Notes: a model not told the origin generated them from the sequence alone. DNA of 64,000 nt from Rehmannia glutinosa (GCA_016081115.2 CM071933.1:58108660-58172659); one strand, 5' to 3'; numbered from the stretch's first letter, positions 1 through 12,140 are shown. Numbers and translations: made by a program.

Positions 1-13
1 TGTGAAATCCACA

Positions 14-2635
14 CTACTTCACTCGAAGCCTGTGCCATGGCTCGATATTCTGACTCTGCATTCGAGCGTGATACCGCATTATGTTTCTTACGCTTCCACG
101 AAACCAAGTTTCCACCAACAAAAACACAATACGCAGTAGTAGATTTTCGATCAATCTTAGAACTCGCCCAATCGGCATCAGAAAAACACTCAATATTATT
201 ATGCCCATGATTCTGATACAAAATACCACGTCCAGGAGCACCTTTTAAGTAGCACAATATTTGTTCCAAGGCAGACCAATGATGAACTGTAGGAAAAGAC
301 ATGAATTGACTTAAAGTGCTTACGGAATAAGCAATACCAGAACGCGTTAATGTAATATAGTTTAGTTTTCCAACTAGTCGCCTATATCGTTCAGGATCGT
401 CAAAGGCATCACCATCTTTTGTAAATTGATGATTTGTGGGCATGGGAGTAGTGCAAGGTTTAGCTCCCAGTTTTCCTGTTTCTACTAGCAAATCCAAAAT
501 ATACTTTCGTTGGGACAGAAAAATACCTTTCTGACTCCTAGACACCTCAATTCCCAAGAAGTATTTCAAAACTCCAAAATCTTTAGTAATAAACTCATCT
601 TGCAAAAAAGCTTTTAAGGAAGAAATTCCCTGTGCATCACTTCTAGTGATAACAATATTATCTACATAAACAAGTAGAATGATGCCGTAAGATCGATTTA
701 TAGAAAAAAAGATGATCACTCTTACTCTTTTGCATCCCAAACCGATGCTGACTGTCTAAATTTCCCAAACAGCACGAGGGCTCTGCTTCAACCCATATAA
801 TGACTTGCGAAGACGACAGACTTTCCCAGACTCCCCATGAGCAACAAACTCATGTGGTTGCTCCATATATACTTCCTCAACAAGATCGCCATGTAAAAAA
901 GCATTTTTCACATCAAGTTGGTGCAAAGATCAATTTTTTGTAACTGGCAAGGAAATGAATAATCTAACAGATGTTAACTTGGCTACTGGAGAAAAAGTGT
1001 AATCAACCCCATAGGTCTGGGCATGGCCTTTAGCTACCAACCGAGCGTTAAGACGAGCTACCGAGCCATCTGAATTAAACTTGACTACAAAGACCCACTT
1101 GCAGCCAACAACTTTCTTGCCAAGAGGAAGCCCAGTTAGATCCCAAGTGCCATTTGCAGTTAAGGCATCCATTTCAGCAATCATTGCTGCTCGCCAATCA
1201 GGACTTGATAGGGCCTGGCGGACGGATTTTGAAACTTTCACATAATCAAGTGAAGCAATAAAGGAATAAGAGGTAGAAGACAAGATTATATGTAGCACAT
1301 GATAAAATGGGATAAGTACATTGACGTCTACCTTTCCGAAGGGCAATGTGCAAATCTGGATCAGGAGTAACAAGATCCAGCGTCTTCGCCACGTGTAGTG
1401 TAGATCAGGATACGAGAGAGGAGAAGGCGTCCTGGAATAGACATGAGTAATTGGTGGTCTAGGGTGTACCAACGGCGGCGGGAGTGGTATCGGAGGAAAG
1501 ACAGAAGGCAAATAAACTAACACCTCATCAGTTGCATTAGAGCAAGGTGGTGAGGATGAGTCGTCGAAGAATAGGATGGTCATGGAAAGTGACATCACTA
1601 GACACCAAGTACCTGTTCAACAGAGGGAAAAACACCTATGCCCCTTTTGGAGACGGGAGTAACCCAAAAAGATACATTTTAAAGACTGAGGATCTAGTTT
1701 CGACACGTGAGAACATCACGAACAAAACAAGTACACCCAAATATACAAGGTGCAACAGTAAACATTGGTTTGTTTGGAAACAAAACCTGGTGTGGTGTCT
1801 GATGTTGTAAAATAATAGAAGGCATGCGATTAATTAGAAAGCATGCAGTAGATACAACATCAGACCAAAAACGTTTCGGGACGTGAGTGTGAAACAAAAG
1901 AGCTTGAGCTGTTTCAAGAAGGTGTCTATTTTTCCTTTCAACAACTCCATTTTTGGATGGAGTATCTACACAAGAGGATTGATGAAGAATCCCATTGTTG
2001 TTCATATATGATTGAAAAGATGCAGAGAAATATTCTTTGGCATTATCGCTTCTAGAGATTTTGACAATAACATTGTGTTGAGTTTTAATTTCAACACAAA
2101 AAGATTGAAAATGTGATAGTAATTCCGCACAAGATTGCATAAAATATAGCCAAGTCATACGAGAGAAATCATCCACAAAAGTAACAAAATAATGAAATCC
2201 ATAAGATGAAACAGGACATGGTCCCCAAACATCAGAATGAACTAGCTTAAAACTATTACAAACCCTCTTATTTGTACGGGGAATGTAAGACAAACGATGG
2301 TGTTTAACAAACTAACAAGCGTCACAATTAAAAGACGAAATATTATGAAACTGGGGGTATAATTTCTTGAGCAAAGGTGTGGAGGGATGGCCTAAATGAC
2401 AATGGGCCTCAAAAGGAGTCAAAGTACTGGAACACGCTATGGGTGGAGATATCGGACTGTCCAAAATGTATAGGCCTTCTGACTCACGTCCTTTACCAAT
2501 AATCTTCTTCGTCGTAAGATCCTGAAAGAGGCAATGATCCGGAAAAAATGAGACAGAACAGTTAAGAGAACGGGTGAGTTTGCTAATGGAAACAAGATTA
2601 AATGAGAAAGCTGGTAGATGAAGCCTGAAGCACAT
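14..2635 (-). pseudogene. Degenerate copia pol (PR end, IN, RT, RNase H)
   Basis: Leftward from 2635 come the GAG-pre-integrase segment with a Cys-Asp-Ala-Cys end, the integrase core (1694-2293, with NGVVERKNRHL), the N-terminal half of reverse transcriptase (about 930-1270, CKWVF...ARLVAKGHAQ), the YGLKQSPRAVW motif near 770-795, and RNase H (SEYRAMAQA near 30-60). The RT active-site box near 660-675 reads YVDN, not YVDD, so the second catalytic aspartate is replaced. Frameshifts and stops separate the blocks. In a live element this polyprotein copies and integrates the element; this copy cannot. Confidence 0.88.
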
Positions 2636-2639
2636 AATT

Positions 2640-3746
2640 TAAAGGAAGTGTTGGTGTAATATGAATGCAGAACCAAGAACGGCAGAGGTAGAACCATCTG
2701 CTAATGTAACAGACGAACTATGATTAGTAAGTTCGGAAAAGAGGTTTGAATTACCTGTCATGTGATATGTGGCACCAGAATCAGTGACTGACTGAGGATG
2801 CTTAGATGCTTCCTGAAATTTGAGAAATTCAACATATTCATCTGCCGGAACCGAAACCACCGAGTTCTGAGTGGGTGGAGGGGCCTCATGTGCAGAGGCA
2901 ATGTGGGCAGATTGAGATCCAGAGCTCCTCTGGCTTCGCTTGAGTAACTTCTGACAAGTGCGCTTTGTATGACCCGATTCATGACAATAGTAGCAAACTA
3001 CCCCAGAGTCTTGATTGCCAGAATTTTGAGAATTATTAACCGCCCTTGTTGTTACCCTGGTAATGTGATCGAGCTGACATTCCACCGGTTTGACTCACAA
3101 GAGCATTAGGCTGTGGGACAGATGACAGTTGAGAGATAGGGACCGTACGTAAGACCCTAGTAAAAGCTTCCCTTAATGTAGTAACTTCAATATTTGACAA
3201 AATTTGTGATTTAGCGACGTCAAACTGAGAATTGAGACCAGCAAGAAAACTCATAATAGCCATTTGTTCCCTCTGAGCTTGCTGAATTTTGATATCTGTA
3301 CTAAATAGCAACAGGGCATTCAACTCTTCATAAGTACGTTTGTAGTTCATAAATTAGGTATTAAGTGATTGGTCCTGCTGTCTGCCCGATAAAATTCTTT
3401 ACATATATCAAAGATTCGAGAAATATTTTCTTTTCCCGAAAAAAAAAGAGAAATAATCATAACGTCTTTGACATAATCACAATGAGTGATATGTCCAGAC
3501 TGTTCGGGCTCAATAGAATTACGAATTTGGATGAGTAAAGTAGCATCCACTCGCATCCACTCAGTATACTTTCATCAGTCGTAGCCGGAGGATTATCAGT
3601 AAGGTAACCCTCCTGCGAAATACTACATAGATATAAACGAACTGTCTTACTCCAATCCAAATAATTAGTTCCGTTAATTTTTGATTAGTAATCTTAGACA
3701 CAGAAGCAACCCAACTTGATAAACCCGGTTTAGAGGAGTCACCCAT
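2640..3746 (-). pseudogene. Degenerate copia gag and start of protease
   Basis: The likely start is the ATG at 3746 (MGDSSKPGLSSWVASVSK), followed by the copia Gag N-terminal region, a Gag polyprotein segment at 3036-3350, and a CCHC zinc knuckle CYYCHESGHTKRTC near 2950-3000. The protease active site DSGATYHMTG is at about 2755-2790. Several frameshifts interrupt it. An A-run at 3759-3778 (a T-run in the transcript) lies just upstream of the start codon. Gag would form the virus-like particle and bind element RNA through the knuckle. Confidence 0.86.
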
Positions 3747-4183
3747 GGGAAGAGAAATAAAAAAAAAAAAAAAAAAAACCAAGATGGGAAGGATCAAAAA
3801 ACAGGACAGAAACACCCTTTGACGGCAAAGCAGCGGAAATTCCGGCCGGAATAGCGAATTGACCGGAGAATATGAAGGGGCAGACGTCGGTGCACCCTAC
3901 GCAAGAAGCCGGTGCTGGAAATAGTGACCCACGTGTCCACACGCGCCGGCGCGTGAGGTCTGTACGAAAAAGAAAGGTGGCGCGTGAATTGCACGCGCCG
4001 TGAGTTTGACCGTTCGACGCCAGGAATAGTCCGGTCGGCGGTAGGCGAAGGTATCCGGCAGGTGGTGACTAAACTAAAGCACGAAAACACGAGACCGAGA
4101 CTCGAAGCTGCCCACCTGGGCAGCAAAAACTTAAAAACAAAAAACCCTAGTTTGGGCAGCGGGAAAGATTAACCCAGAGTTGT

Positions 4184-4197
4184 GGCGATTGATACCA
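4184..4197 (-). other. Primer-binding site of copia 1
   Basis: On the minus strand the bases right after the LTR read TGGTATCAATCGCC. The first eight match the initiator-methionine tRNA 3' end used by most plant copia elements (TGGTATCAGAGC); the rest has drifted. Confidence 0.85.
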
Positions 4198-4388
4198 TGT
4201 AGTAAGTAATAATCTGAATTTTTGTATGTTATTGAAAGAGCTGATGCCAGCTTATATACACAATATAAATCAACCTATTTCTAGTTGAAGTAGAAAACCT
4301 ATTCTAGTTAGAGTATAGTTAAAGTAGAAGTCTAGAACATCTAGAACATTAAATCTCCTATAATCAATATATATCTATATGTATAACA
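4198..4388 (-). repeat. 5' LTR of copia 1
   Basis: A 191-bp segment bounded by TG and CA (TGTAGTAAGT ... GTATAACA on +) directly abuts the primer-binding site. The short length is usual for small copia LTRs. Its partner is outside the window, so the outer boundary rests on the TG/CA rule only. Confidence 0.75.
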
Positions 4389-4580
4389 AATCTCAAACCA
4401 CTGACTTTTTAATTGTGCTAACTTTGGACAATTTCTTTAATGTTAAATGCATAAAACAGTTTTGCAATAAATTCAAAGCAGACACTTAAATTGAGTGCAT
4501 TCCTGTTGATTTAATCAAATTGGTATAGCTGGTAGAACCTAAAATGATTATCTTCCGAACTAATATGGATTTTAGTGCAG

Positions 4581-7500
4581 GTTGTCCGGCCTTATCATTG
4601 ATATTTTTGGACATGAAGCAGTGATTGCCTCCTCTGCTGCTTGGGTTGAAAAGTACAAGCAACAGATAAAAGTTTGCATTGGCAAAATAAGCAATATCAA
4701 CCATATAACCTGGAGACCATCCATCGATATCTTGAAGGAGGAGGGATTGGATTTGTCTGATTCGGATGATGTAGATTTATCTAATTCTCCGAGAATGGCA
4801 AAGGTAAAACTCCTTTCCATGTGATAACGTTGTTAGCAAGCTGACTCTCATGGAGGTTACGTTTGTTGAGATTAAAGCTTACCATTGGTTTAGTAGTTAT
4901 AGTGAAACTTTCTATTATCATTTTCTGGTCTCAAGAATTTGTGTTGGAGAGAGAAACTGCTTTCTAGCAAGTATATTAAAAGTCAGAATCTCTATTTTTA
5001 TAAATATGTTGCACAGAAGTTTGTTCCAAATGTTTTTTTTAAGCCTATGCGTGTGTGTCTCAACCAGGTTGTGGAGAATGGCATTTCCTATTTAGTCTCC
5101 TCAGAGGGGCAAAAAACTGGCTTCTATGCTGATCAGCGTGAGAATCGCCAATATATATCATCGATTTCCGAGGGTCAGAATGTACTTGATATTTGCTGTT
5201 ACACTGGAGGTTTTTCCCTTAATGCAGCAAGTGGTGGTGCTCGTAGTGTAACTGGTACATTCATGTCTATTACTTTTATTATCAGTCTTATTGATCTCCT
5301 TCAATCTGAACAACGATTCACTTAGGGGTCCAGCAAAGCTTTCCACGAATTAAAGAATGACGAATTTTCACAAAAATATCAGGGAAGTTAATCATTTTAC
5401 TATGGGACTTGCTAGGATCCAGGAGCAGTGATATATGTGCCTTGAAATGAAGGCTTGTAATAGAAACAGAATATTTAAGTTGAATCAATGAAAGAATACA
5501 TTGAGAAGGTAAACTCTAAATAAACGAGGAAAAGCTAATATCAAGTGACCTCTAAACTATGTACGTCATTTATCATATTCTATAATACGATTAAATCATA
5601 GGATCCTACAGCATATATTATATTCTTGCTTCATCATTTTATCATTGTGTCATTTTCTATTAGTTTATACCAATACTATTTTTTCCTCGTGGAAGGTGTT
5701 GATTCATCTGCTCCTGCTCTTGACATTGCCAAGGAGAACATTGTTCTGAATAACCTAGATTCTGGAATGATATCATTTCTGAGAGAAGATGCTACACATT
5801 TTATGAAGAGTGCACTTTCTAAAGGTAATTCATGGGATATAGTTATTCTGGATCCACCAAAACTAGCTCCGCGTAAAAAGGTATTTTGACATGCTTGATT
5901 TGATGTTCTTGATGTTTTATTGTTCCCTGCAGTATAACTGCATTTTTTGCTTGTTGAGAAGTTACAAAGGTGTTTCAATCTAGAGATTTAAATGAATCTG
6001 TGCAGGGAATAAGCCTTTGGTCATTGTTGCCATATGTAAATTTCTAAGCTCAAATTTGTCTAGTTAGCCCAAGGAACTTATAGGATCTGATGCACAATTG
6101 CTAGGACCCGAGGGTGTTTGGCTTAGGCCTTAGCATATCTAAAAGATCTTAAAAGCTCCTATATCTTTTAAGATGATTTTAGAAGCTTGTAAGCCGTTAA
6201 ATCTAGTTTTTAAAATAAATTGTTGAAGTGTTTAGATAAAATACGATGATGGAGCTTAAGATGTTAGTAATGACAAATTAAGTTGGGATCTCTTACTTTT
6301 CTAAAAACAGTTTATGAGCTCCTAAACAAATTTTTCTTTTGGATCTTATAAGCTCTTCAAAAAAATTACCAAACAAATTTCAGGAGTTTATAAGCTCTCA
6401 AACATCTTATAACATGTTTCAAAGAGCTTATAACTTGTGCCAAACACCCTCTTAAATTTGGTGGGCAATTGGGGTAACGGGATTAATGCAAATATATTTG
6501 ATTGTTAGAGTTTGGCATAAAAATTCACAATGCACATATAGTTAACTGAGTACTCATGTGAATGCAATCTCAACCCAAAATTTTAAGCCAATTATTTGCG
6601 TCCACCGAACTATATATTTCACTCTTTTATCTTGTTTCTTATTTGGCTTTTTTCCTCCCATGTGACTCTAACAATGCACAGACATCCAAACAGGCATGCA
6701 CCCGCCTTCTCCATAGTTTCGATTTGGCTGTCTTTTTTTCTCTGCTCAGTGAATTGTTTACTTGTTTAGGTATTACACAGTGCATCTGGCATGTATAGGA
6801 ATTTAAATTCCTTGGCCATGCAATTAACAACAAGGGGTGGACTGTTAATGACTTGCTCATGTTCTGGAGCTATGACCCAAAGTGGCATGTTCCTGCACAT
6901 TTTACAGGCAAGTTGTCTCTCTATTTTATTGGAAGTGCTCTAATCTTTCAGACATTAATACCTAGTATGTTGGGAAAGTTATATGGTTACTCTCATAAGA
7001 TCATTTTACTGACTGTGAAAGCCAGGGGTGCATGTTAAATAAATTTTAGGGATAATTACAAAAAACCCTTGAGGTTTGGGCTAATTAAAAAAAAAAAAAC
7101 AAAGTTTTTCAAACTTACAAAAAACCCTTGAGGTTCTTAAATTTAAGGGGGTGACAGTAATATTTCTATAAAAGAGCAGGAGTATTTTGAAATGTTTTTT
7201 GCTTATGAAAGGGGAAAACGTAAAACGAAATCAAACCTCAAGGGGGTTTTTGTAATTTTAAAAAACCTCTAGTTTTTTCTTTTTTGTAATTAACCCGTTC
7301 CTGAGGAGGTTTTGTAAATTACAAAAATTACCAAAAAATCCCAGTTATCTTCCAAATTTCAAATACCTCCTTGACATTTGTTTATATTTTATAAATGGCA
7401 CCCTCATGAGGGGTATTTGTTAGGCAAATACAAACCTCAAGGGATATTTGTAATTGTAATTAGTCTAAACCTCAGGGATATTTTTGTAATTATCTCAAAA

Positions 7501-7768
7501 TCTAATATATCGATAAATATAAATGGTTGGGTCGTTTTTGATCCTCAACTAATTTGGATCTTTGAGATGTAAAAATCTGAGTAAAAAGAGAAGCATAAAG
7601 ATAGATAAAATGTTTTCTCTGCTTGTTTTTCCTGTTCAGGGTGCTGCATCCATGGCCGGTAGAAAGATTACAGTTGTACGTCAAGCTGGAGCAGGCTGTG
7701 ATCATCCTATCGATCCTTCTTATCCAGAGGGGGAATATCTCTCCAATGTTTTACTCAGAGTGTTATGA
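4581..7768 (+). CDS. RlmI-like SAM-dependent rRNA cytosine methyltransferase, 3' part
   Basis: Five exons are readable: 4581-4803, 5068-5254, 5696-5880, 6770-6907 and 7640-7768 (stop TGA 7766-7768), giving 286 residues. They match the catalytic half of the RlmI/YccW family, which makes m5C in large-subunit rRNA. Visible are GLIIDIFG, GFYADQREN, the SAM-binding motif DICCYTGGFSLNAASGGA, the acidic VDSSAPALDIA strand, the ILDPPK catalytic loop and TCSCSGAMT, whose cysteine is the likely nucleophile. The tail DHPI...YPEGEYL is typical of the family. Exon phases join cleanly. The last intron has a GC donor (CAG|GCAAGT at 6908). The N-terminal PUA-type exons are missing: base 4581 is the third base of a codon and is preceded by an acceptor (TTTTAGTGCAG). 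They lie left of the antisense copia element or are lost. Subcellular site cannot be judged without the N terminus. Confidence 0.9.
6110..6451. mobile_element. MITE in intron, TIR GAGGGTGTTTGGC
   Basis: It lies in the intron 5881-6769. The ends are inverted copies, GAGGGTGTTTGGCTTA on the left and GCCAAACACCCTC on the right, 342 bp apart, with an A+T-rich interior full of TTATAAGCTC-like words that fold back. The TIR resembles hAT or PIF-type MITEs. No clear target duplication is visible. Confidence 0.65.
6908..6913 (+). other. GC-type splice donor
   Basis: The exon ending ...HILQ must join GAASMAGRK at 7640 in phase 0. The only junction is CAG|GCAAGT at 6908, the standard consensus for the minor GC-AG intron class. 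No GT donor in the vicinity keeps the reading frame and the conserved residues. Confidence 0.85.
7051..7494. mobile_element. MITE in the GC-AG intron
   Basis: The inverted ends read GATAATTACAAAAA on the left and TTTTTGTAATTATC on the right. Both are followed inward by the motif CCCTTGAGGTTTGG or its variant CCCTGAGGTTTAG, which recurs several times inside. This is a common plant foldback repeat. A related fragment lies in the ALIS gene at 30656-30765. Confidence 0.65.
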
Positions 7769-8635
7769 AGATGAATTCTATGCGTGAAGTTAATGACCAG
7801 TCAGCAAGTCTTTCAGGCTGCAAATTGTTCTTGCTGCAGGAATGAAAAGAAAGAAGAAAGAAGGCTCTTACGTTGTTTGGAGATATACTATGATGAGGGT
7901 AAATAAATGTCAGAGAGAAAACCACAAAAGTTACAGGATGATGAGATTGTTCCAAATATTGTACAATCTCAAGGGCAGCTGCGGTTAAGCCAAACCTTAG
8001 GATCGTATAGTCGTTGATGACATATGTGACTAAAATAAAAATAGATTATTGTTTTATTTTTTCAACTATATTATGTAAACTTTGAATGATAAATGAAAGT
8101 TGTGAATTTTGATTTTTACACAGAGCCAGATTTGTAGCTCGGCCTACCATCTTCCAAAGTAAAGAGGAGATATTGGAAGTTAGAGGAGTGCTTTTTTCAT
8201 TTTTCGGACTAATTTCTCACTAAACTTGTGATTGTCTGTGAAAATATTCAAATAATTCATTATTCACTCACTTTTATTTTTTGAATATCAATCACATCCA
8301 TTTATTATTTTAACAAAAAATATCACATCAACTATCATCATTGTACAATCATATCACAAATACATTATTTATTGTTTCTTATTTTTCAAATCACCCATCA
8401 CTTTCAATCATTATTGCAATAAAAAAAACTATCAAATTGACAATCACTGTCATGTTTTTATTTTATATCCAATCAGGCAATCACACTGTAAAAAATTATG
8501 TTAATTTTCAAAATATTTTTTTCACATTATTCTCTCCGAAAATAGAAAAGTACCACAATCACCTCCTAATATTGTGTATCTAAGCTAATCAAATGAAATA
8601 TACATGCTCAAGACGATTAAAGTAATCACTAATTA
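7769..8635. other. 3' flank of methyltransferase gene
   Basis: This holds the 3' untranslated region of the methyltransferase gene, then A+T-rich spacer. AATAAA-type signals occur (for example near 8033), but no cleavage site can be fixed. No further gene is visible. Confidence 0.5.
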
Positions 8636-8920
8636 GAGGAAAAATCCCCAAACTATGCGATTTTTTACACTTTATTATATGAACTAATTTTTTTACATTT
8701 TATCATACAAACTACATAAGTCTTGTACTTTACCCTACATCGGCCATCGCGGTTGAATATTCATAGAATATTTTGGTATCAGCCCTCCATATGAAGGCAA
8801 TACCATCTTTGGCTGAAGTTCAAACAGATGTTGTTACACTTACCATATGAGCTTTGTAAAGAATTTCATTTTGCCGCATGAATTTTACGCAATTTCACTT
8901 TGCCATATTAATTTAAACGA
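8636..8920. repeat. Solo TIR of a Mutator-like element
   Basis: It starts GAGGAAAAATCCCCAAACTATGCG and closely resembles the left arm of the element at 27499-28916, including the CACTTTA-type phrases and the G+C-rich centre. No opposing arm is found to the right, so it is a truncated or solo terminal repeat. The run given is split here by reading: GAGGAAAAATCC then CCAAACTATGCG. Confidence 0.7.
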
Positions 8921-9984
8921 TAAGTACTCAATTAAATAAATCTAAATTATTTCAACATACATCAAAATGTTTTATTTATATTAAAATAAAATGTTTAAAC
9001 TTTTATGATAATAAAATAAAACAAGTTCTATATGAACTTATATCACATTAATACATAATTTTGTATAATACTTAAATTAAAATTGTGAAAATTGTTAGAC
9101 ATGAGGGTATGTATTTGATCTTTCGTTAAATAATATGTTTTTTTTATCCAGCACAATTCTAACTAAAACTTTATTTTCCCCTTATTTGAAGTTGTTGACT
9201 AGATCAACACACTTGAATCTCTCAAATATGCTTTAAACATAACCCGAGCTTTTCTCTTATGATAACAAGGTGGCGCAAGGTGAATTTGAGGTTGTTTACA
9301 ATGTACAAATGATTATGGTTTATAAATTAAGAAAATATGATATCTATGAACTTTAATTAAAAAACATAAATATATTATTACGTGTAATGACTTAATATGA
9401 GTGAAAACTTCCAAATGGTCGATAAATAGTTGTCAAAAGATTGTCCTAGGGTTCAAAACATGGTGATCTGGAATTTAGGAACGAGATCTAATTATGGCGG
9501 TCAAAACACAGAATCTGGTTAGACTATTGAGTCAATGCCCCGAAGGAATTGAAAGGCTTATCTTATATGAATTCATTGAGCATAGGAGCCTAGATTTGTT
9601 TATATTTGATAAAAAAGATTCCTTTATTTGCATTACATAGTTACTCTTGATGGCTACAAATATTATTCACAACTAATGTGATTTGATATTTAACCTTGAG
9701 ATATAATTTAATTTGGACATGTAGATCTAATCAAACTTTCATACTTAGATTGAGATTGATGTTTCAAGATCATAACAGGTATTGTCATGGGAATTCTCTA
9801 CTTAGAAGATTCTCCAATCAGATTGTGATCTCAAGCCCAATACTGTACTTTTAAGATGGAGGAATGAACCTTAAAACGACATTGGCATGACAATGTTATT
9901 TGGACAAGATGATAGATACTCAAGGCAGTACTATAAATAACGTTCAATGTTAAAAAAACTAACTTTTAATACAAATTACTATGC
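8921..9984. other. A+T-rich spacer, no gene seen
   Basis: No ORF, RNA gene or clear repeat was recognised. The last five bases (9980-9984, TATGC) are the left target duplication of the gypsy element. Confidence 0.5.
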
Positions 9985-10791
9985 TGGTTGAACCTAAAAT
10001 GTTTCACCTCATTGAGATTGACTTTTCACCGAACTCCACCATGAACCTGCACAAAAGGGGGGTCGGAGGGGTGCTCCGGCGTGCCCTCTCTGATGCTTGA
10101 GTCAGAAGAGTGTTGGACAAGAAAGAGGCGAAAAATATAAGAAATATGAGAAAAGTGTGATTAGGATAGAAATAAACCTGAACTTGGCTTTTATAGCTTA
10201 GCTCGGATTAGGGTTTCCGTAAAATCCAGATTCTGTTATGATTTGGTAACAGAATCATAAATAAGATAAGATCGAATCTCGAAAACCCTAATTTGCCTTT
10301 GAGTTCACCGAGTCTGAGCTGACCTCATCTACTCCAGGTCGGTAGTTTGGCTATTTTCGTGTGAAATCCTACCATGGAGGTCTTGGCCAACCTAATCCTT
10401 AGACCAAGCTCACCTATGCTCAGTTCATTAGCTCGTCAAGTCGGAATAAAGAGGATTTGAAAAACCCGTTCTTAATAACTGGACCATTAACACTGGTTTT
10501 CCTCCAAAGATTCAACAGATCAGCTCCTTCTTAGCAAAGGCCCACTAGTTCGGTCCAACAACTCACCCTATTGGTCATCAGTTCTCTCTTCAGCTAACGA
10601 GCACCTCAACTCAACCCAACAAGGATTCTCAATACAATTTCAATAAAGAGCACATTAGTTCGGCCCAATGAGCAAAGCTCATTGGCTCAGCCCCACAGGG
10701 ATTCTTAATACAATTTCAATACAAGAGTACATCAGTTCGGCCCATTGATAAAAGCTCATCAGCTTAGCCCAATCTATATTAACCCTCATCA
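9985..10791 (-). repeat. 3' LTR of the gypsy element
   Basis: The 807-bp LTR, TG...CA on the minus strand, is repeated with scattered differences at 16905-17031 plus 25594-26153. A polypurine tract (minus AGTTGGGGGAGCGAT, about 10792-10808) sits directly inside it. Confidence 0.92.
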
Positions 10792-11051
10792 ATCGCTCCC
10801 CCAACTATGGTTAGAAGGCACTTCAGCCATAGTTTTTTATCCTTGCCGAGCTGAACTACTTTTAGGGTTTCTTCTCCATTTCAAATTCCCGCCTCTTGAG
10901 CGTCCTGTCCTTTCAAGTCCCGTCATAAAGACAGCTGACAAGATGTCCTTTCAAATCCCAAGGCCCATTCATCCCCCTTGGATCATGTCTAGATCGTTGT
11001 CCACCTACTTTCTTTTCAAATTTCACTCTCTCTCTCTCTCTCTCTTCTTCT

Positions 11052-11059
11052 TATAAAAA
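11052..11059 (+). promoter_or_regulatory. Putative TATA box for the antisense ORF
   Basis: TTATAAAAAGG follows a CT-rich stretch (11031-11050) and lies about 230 bp before the ATG at 11284. Such a pyrimidine patch plus TATA box is a normal plant core promoter layout. It would drive transcription opposite to gag. Confidence 0.5.
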
Positions 11060-11283
11060 GGCCTCCATCTCCCTCATTTTTCACTTTCTCGCCTTCGCTC
11101 CAGAAAAATTTCCAGCCTTCTCCAAATTTCCGGTCACCCTCTCAACGAGCTTTTCCAGATTCCGACGGTCATCAAACATTCCGGTGTCTCTCCCTTTTCT
11201 ACTTCATAGTCTTCCTTCTGTCCACTAGGTACTTTCTTTCCCTTTATTAATTTTTGTTACTTTTTCTTCCTCTTTTTTCATCC

Positions 11284-12140
11284 ATGGCTTCTTCTTCTTC
11301 TAGTTCTACCCCTTCGGACCCCTATATAGCAGAATTAGGACGGTGGTCTTCGGAGGCAGGTTCACCTTCCCAACACCATCGTAGTACCGAAAACCCCTTT
11401 TCTTTAGACCTAGATGCAACTGAATCGAGTTCCGGCTCTGATACAGATTCTAGGATTATCGAGATCCAAGCTCCCACCTCGGGTCCCTTAGCTGAGTACC
11501 CTCACGATTTCAAAGAGACTGATGTAACTGACCACACACTTCAAAACATTAAAAGGAATGCAAAAATCCCTTCTTCTTTCAAATTGACCTTGCCCAGCAG
11601 TTCAGATAGACCTAACTGACTTCCCTCAAATAACTTGGCATTCTTTATAGGTTAGATAGAGGGGGGCTTCGATTTCCCCTCCATGCTTTTATGGCCGAGG
11701 TGTCTGCCCTCTATCGTGTCCCACTCAACCAACTAGCCCCGAACTTATTTTGGATTATAACTGGTTATTTTATACTGACCAGCTACCTAGAGATAGAGCC
11801 TTCCACCAAGCTATTCTTTGCCCTCTTCCAGGTGAAAACCTCCACTACTAAAGGTCTATTTTATATCACCTCTCGAGGTGATGTTCGGTTTTGAGTAAAT
11901 ACCCTTCATAAAATAAATTCTGGAAAGACAAGTACTTTTTTATTTCATCTCATCAGCCTTGGGGTTTCCCCACTACATGGATTTGGACTCTTCCCATTCA
12001 ACGTAAGCATAATCCCCAAGACCGATCTCCTAAGCTCCAAACCTTGATTAACAAGCTCACCTTGGTCAAATATGACTTATCTCGTCTCATTACTCCTTCT
12101 CTCTTGTACTATTTTAAACTGAGCCCCATTGCAGCCCCTC
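11284..12140 (+). pseudogene. Degenerate antisense ORF, gypsy-associated (Transposase_28-like)
   Basis: A Ser-rich start (MASSSSSSTPSDPYIAELG) runs to a stop at 11617-11619. Homologous-looking sequence continues at 11655-11894 (LDRGGLRFPLHAFMAEVSAL) and about 11920-12140 in shifted frames, with PWGFPTTWIW-type residues. The pattern fits the 'putative gypsy type transposon' family found on the strand opposite gag-pol between integrase and 3' LTR in Tat-lineage elements. Its role in those elements is not established. The frameshifts mean this copy makes no full protein. The call rests on motif likeness only. Confidence 0.65.

Larger units (their letters stand above)
1..4388 (-). mobile_element. 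Ty1/copia element 1, left end outside window
   Basis: This is a leftward-transcribed copia retrotransposon with its 5' LTR (4198-4388), primer-binding site, gag and pol in the copia order protease, integrase, reverse transcriptase, RNase H. The 3' LTR lies beyond base 1, so no target duplication can be checked. Reading frames are broken in many places, so it is a decayed copy. It lies immediately upstream of the visible methyltransferase exons on the opposite strand, and probably in an intron of that gene. Confidence 0.93.

Noticed and set aside
4850..5325. ORFs before and across the second methyltransferase exon
   Set aside because: Only 5068-5254 shows conservation; the rest is intron with good splice sites at both borders.
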